In this document: one piece after another, positions 5,615 through 6,450 of the stretch
How positions within the stretch are numbered: position 1 is the first letter of the stretch
Layout: each line of letters opens with the position of its first letter
Assembly (NCBI GenBank): GCA_011390085.1
Contig: JAABTB010000139.1
Span: 1 to 6,450, forward strand
Direction of reading: 5' to 3'
Length of the DNA stretch: 6,450 bases
Source of the DNA: Desulfobacula sp.
GTDB taxonomy: Bacteria; Desulfobacterota; Desulfobacteria; Desulfobacterales; Desulfobacteraceae
Position numbers and translations under genes: made by a program
Notes under the pieces: model-generated
What the model was told of the DNA's origin: nothing
Databases searched by the model: none
The model's input: the letters and a program-made list of their open reading frames with translations, nothing else

Positions 5615-6450
5615 TCATCGTCCATCAATAGCTGTGCTCGTTCCCTTGGCCTCTTCTTCAGACTCAAAGAAAATTTCCGTTGTGAATCGGGTCTTTTGGG
5701 GTATAAATTCGGGAATCAGGGCAGCCCGGTCCTTGCTGCTGAACCGGAACAGACGAAGGGCCGGGCTGGACTCCCCGTTTTCATCAATATGGGTCAGGTA
5801 TAATTCCGTGAACGGTGAATTGGCCTTACAGGAAAACACCAGCCAATTTGAATTCGGGGACCAGGAATGCCAGGAGTTCATGACGGCCTGGTTGCTGATT
5901 AACGGCCTGGCCTCCCCGCCTTCGGATGGAATGATGACAAGCCTGCTACCGGGTTGAAGAAGCATTCCTGTGGGGCTCTGGGTAAATACAAGCCATTTTC
6001 CGTCGGGCGAATATCGCGGGAAATAATTGCTGTACCCGTTTTGGGAAGCTCCCTTTAAGAGTTCCGGCACACCGCCCTCGCCCTGTTGAAAGGGAAGGGT
6101 ATAGATATCAAACTGAACCGGATATTTTTGATTCAATTCGTGAATGGTCTGTTTTGAACTTTCCCTGAGGATAACTTTGTCTACTACTTTTTGGATCAGT
6201 ACAGGGTTTGTGGAAACACTTGAAAAGGCAAGGGCTTTTCCATCGGGTCGCCAGGTCGGGGCCGTCTGAACCCGGTCCTCACGATCAGCTCCCGGTAACA
6301 GACTGAAACCTTTGGTCCGAGTGTCAAAAATGCCAATTTTTGAAGTTGTCGGGAAAAAGATCTGGGAAAAAAGTGGGTCGTCCATGATGACAAATACAGC
6401 GGTTTCATTAACCGTCCCGGCAATATAGGACCCGTTTGGAGATACCTGGG
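5615..6450 (-). CDS. PD40/TolB-like beta-propeller protein, C-terminal part (start beyond right edge)
   Basis: The frame is open to the right edge. The ATG at 6385 is internal, because the 21 codons before it continue a propeller blade (VSPNGSYIAG). At least 277 residues are visible. Repeats of the PD40 type are VSPNGSYIAG, APTWRPDGKALAFSS, YFPRYSPDGKWLVFTQ and WSPNSNWLVFSCK, the last followed by TELYLTHIDENG. PD40 blades form six-bladed propellers as in TolB and usually bind proteins or peptides in the periplasm. The blocks VQTAPTW, NSWHSWSPN and DRAALIPEF match, from memory, a distinct family of TolB-like proteins that I associate with cytochrome-bearing envelope loci; that link is uncertain. 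The signal peptide and any N-terminal domain are outside the window. The stop is 47 bp before the next gene, and it is the first visible member of the operon. Confidence 0.85.
   Translation of the reverse strand, partial: QVSPNGSYIAGTVNETAVFVIMDDPLFSQIFFPTTSKIGIFDTRTKGFSLLPGADREDRVQTAPTWRPDGKALAFSSVSTNPVLIQKVVDKVILRESSKQTIHELNQKYPVQFDIYTLPFQQGEGGVPELLKGASQNGYSNYFPRYSPDGKWLVFTQSPTGMLLQPGSRLVIIPSEGGEARPLISNQAVMNSWHSWSPNSNWLVFSCKANSPFTELYLTHIDENGESSPALRLFRFSSKDRAALIPEFIPQKTRFTTEIFFESEEEAKGTSTAIDGR

Noticed and set aside
6383..6385. ATG at 6385 as start of the propeller gene
   Set aside because: The frame continues upstream to the window edge and encodes a further PD40 blade (VSPNGSYIAG); no RBS stands before this ATG.
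1..6450. CRISPR array, tRNA, insertion sequence, attachment site or toxin-antitoxin pair
   Set aside because: No spaced direct repeats, cloverleaf-like sequence, transposase motif or terminal repeats were seen on either strand.

Overview
The window reads as a chromosomal segment from a Gram-negative bacterium, most likely a sulfate-reducing deltaproteobacterium (Desulfobacterota, Desulfobacterales). This placement is an inference. It rests on the style of the partial outer-membrane porin at the left edge, the combination of FG-GAP, GSCFA and PD40 families, and the strong AAGGAG-type ribosome sites. No rRNA, tRNA, phage or transposon marker is present to confirm it.

All six genes I can support lie on the minus strand, so transcription runs from right to left. 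From upstream to downstream they are: (1) a PD40/TolB-like beta-propeller protein whose start lies beyond the right edge (6450-5615); (2) a secreted protein of unknown function with a Gly/Pro-rich head (5567-4701); (3) a probable lipoprotein with a C-terminal peptidoglycan-binding domain (4663-3395); (4) a GSCFA-domain protein, a predicted SGNH-type hydrolase with no signal peptide (3351-2401); (5) an exported protein joining a CsgG/FlgO/TolB-N-like domain to FG-GAP/VCBS repeats (2292-667, TTG start); and (6) the N-terminal 151 residues of an outer-membrane porin that runs off the left edge (454-1).

Genes 1 to 4 are separated by only 47, 37 and 43 bp, with no visible promoter or terminator between them, and look like one operon whose promoter lies outside the window. 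Gene 5 follows after 108 bp. That gap holds a plausible sigma70-type promoter whose -10 box sits in the loop of a perfect 12-bp inverted repeat, which is an attractive operator candidate. The porin is set off by 212 bp. It has its own good promoter (TTGACA-17-TATTAG, with an A-tract upstream) overlapping the end of gene 5, followed by a leader of about 158 nt. The leader carries a 12-nt perfect complement of the 16S rRNA tail that is not followed by any well-placed start codon.

Functionally this looks like a cell-envelope locus. Five of the six products are or may be exported: periplasmic propeller (signal not visible), secreted unknown, PG-anchored lipoprotein, periplasmic FG-GAP protein and outer-membrane porin. 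The exception is the GSCFA protein, which appears cytoplasmic. I do not recognise the five-gene set as a named system. A shared role in building or monitoring an envelope or surface structure is a hypothesis only. There is no gene-free stretch longer than 300 bases; the longest (455-666) is the porin promoter and leader.
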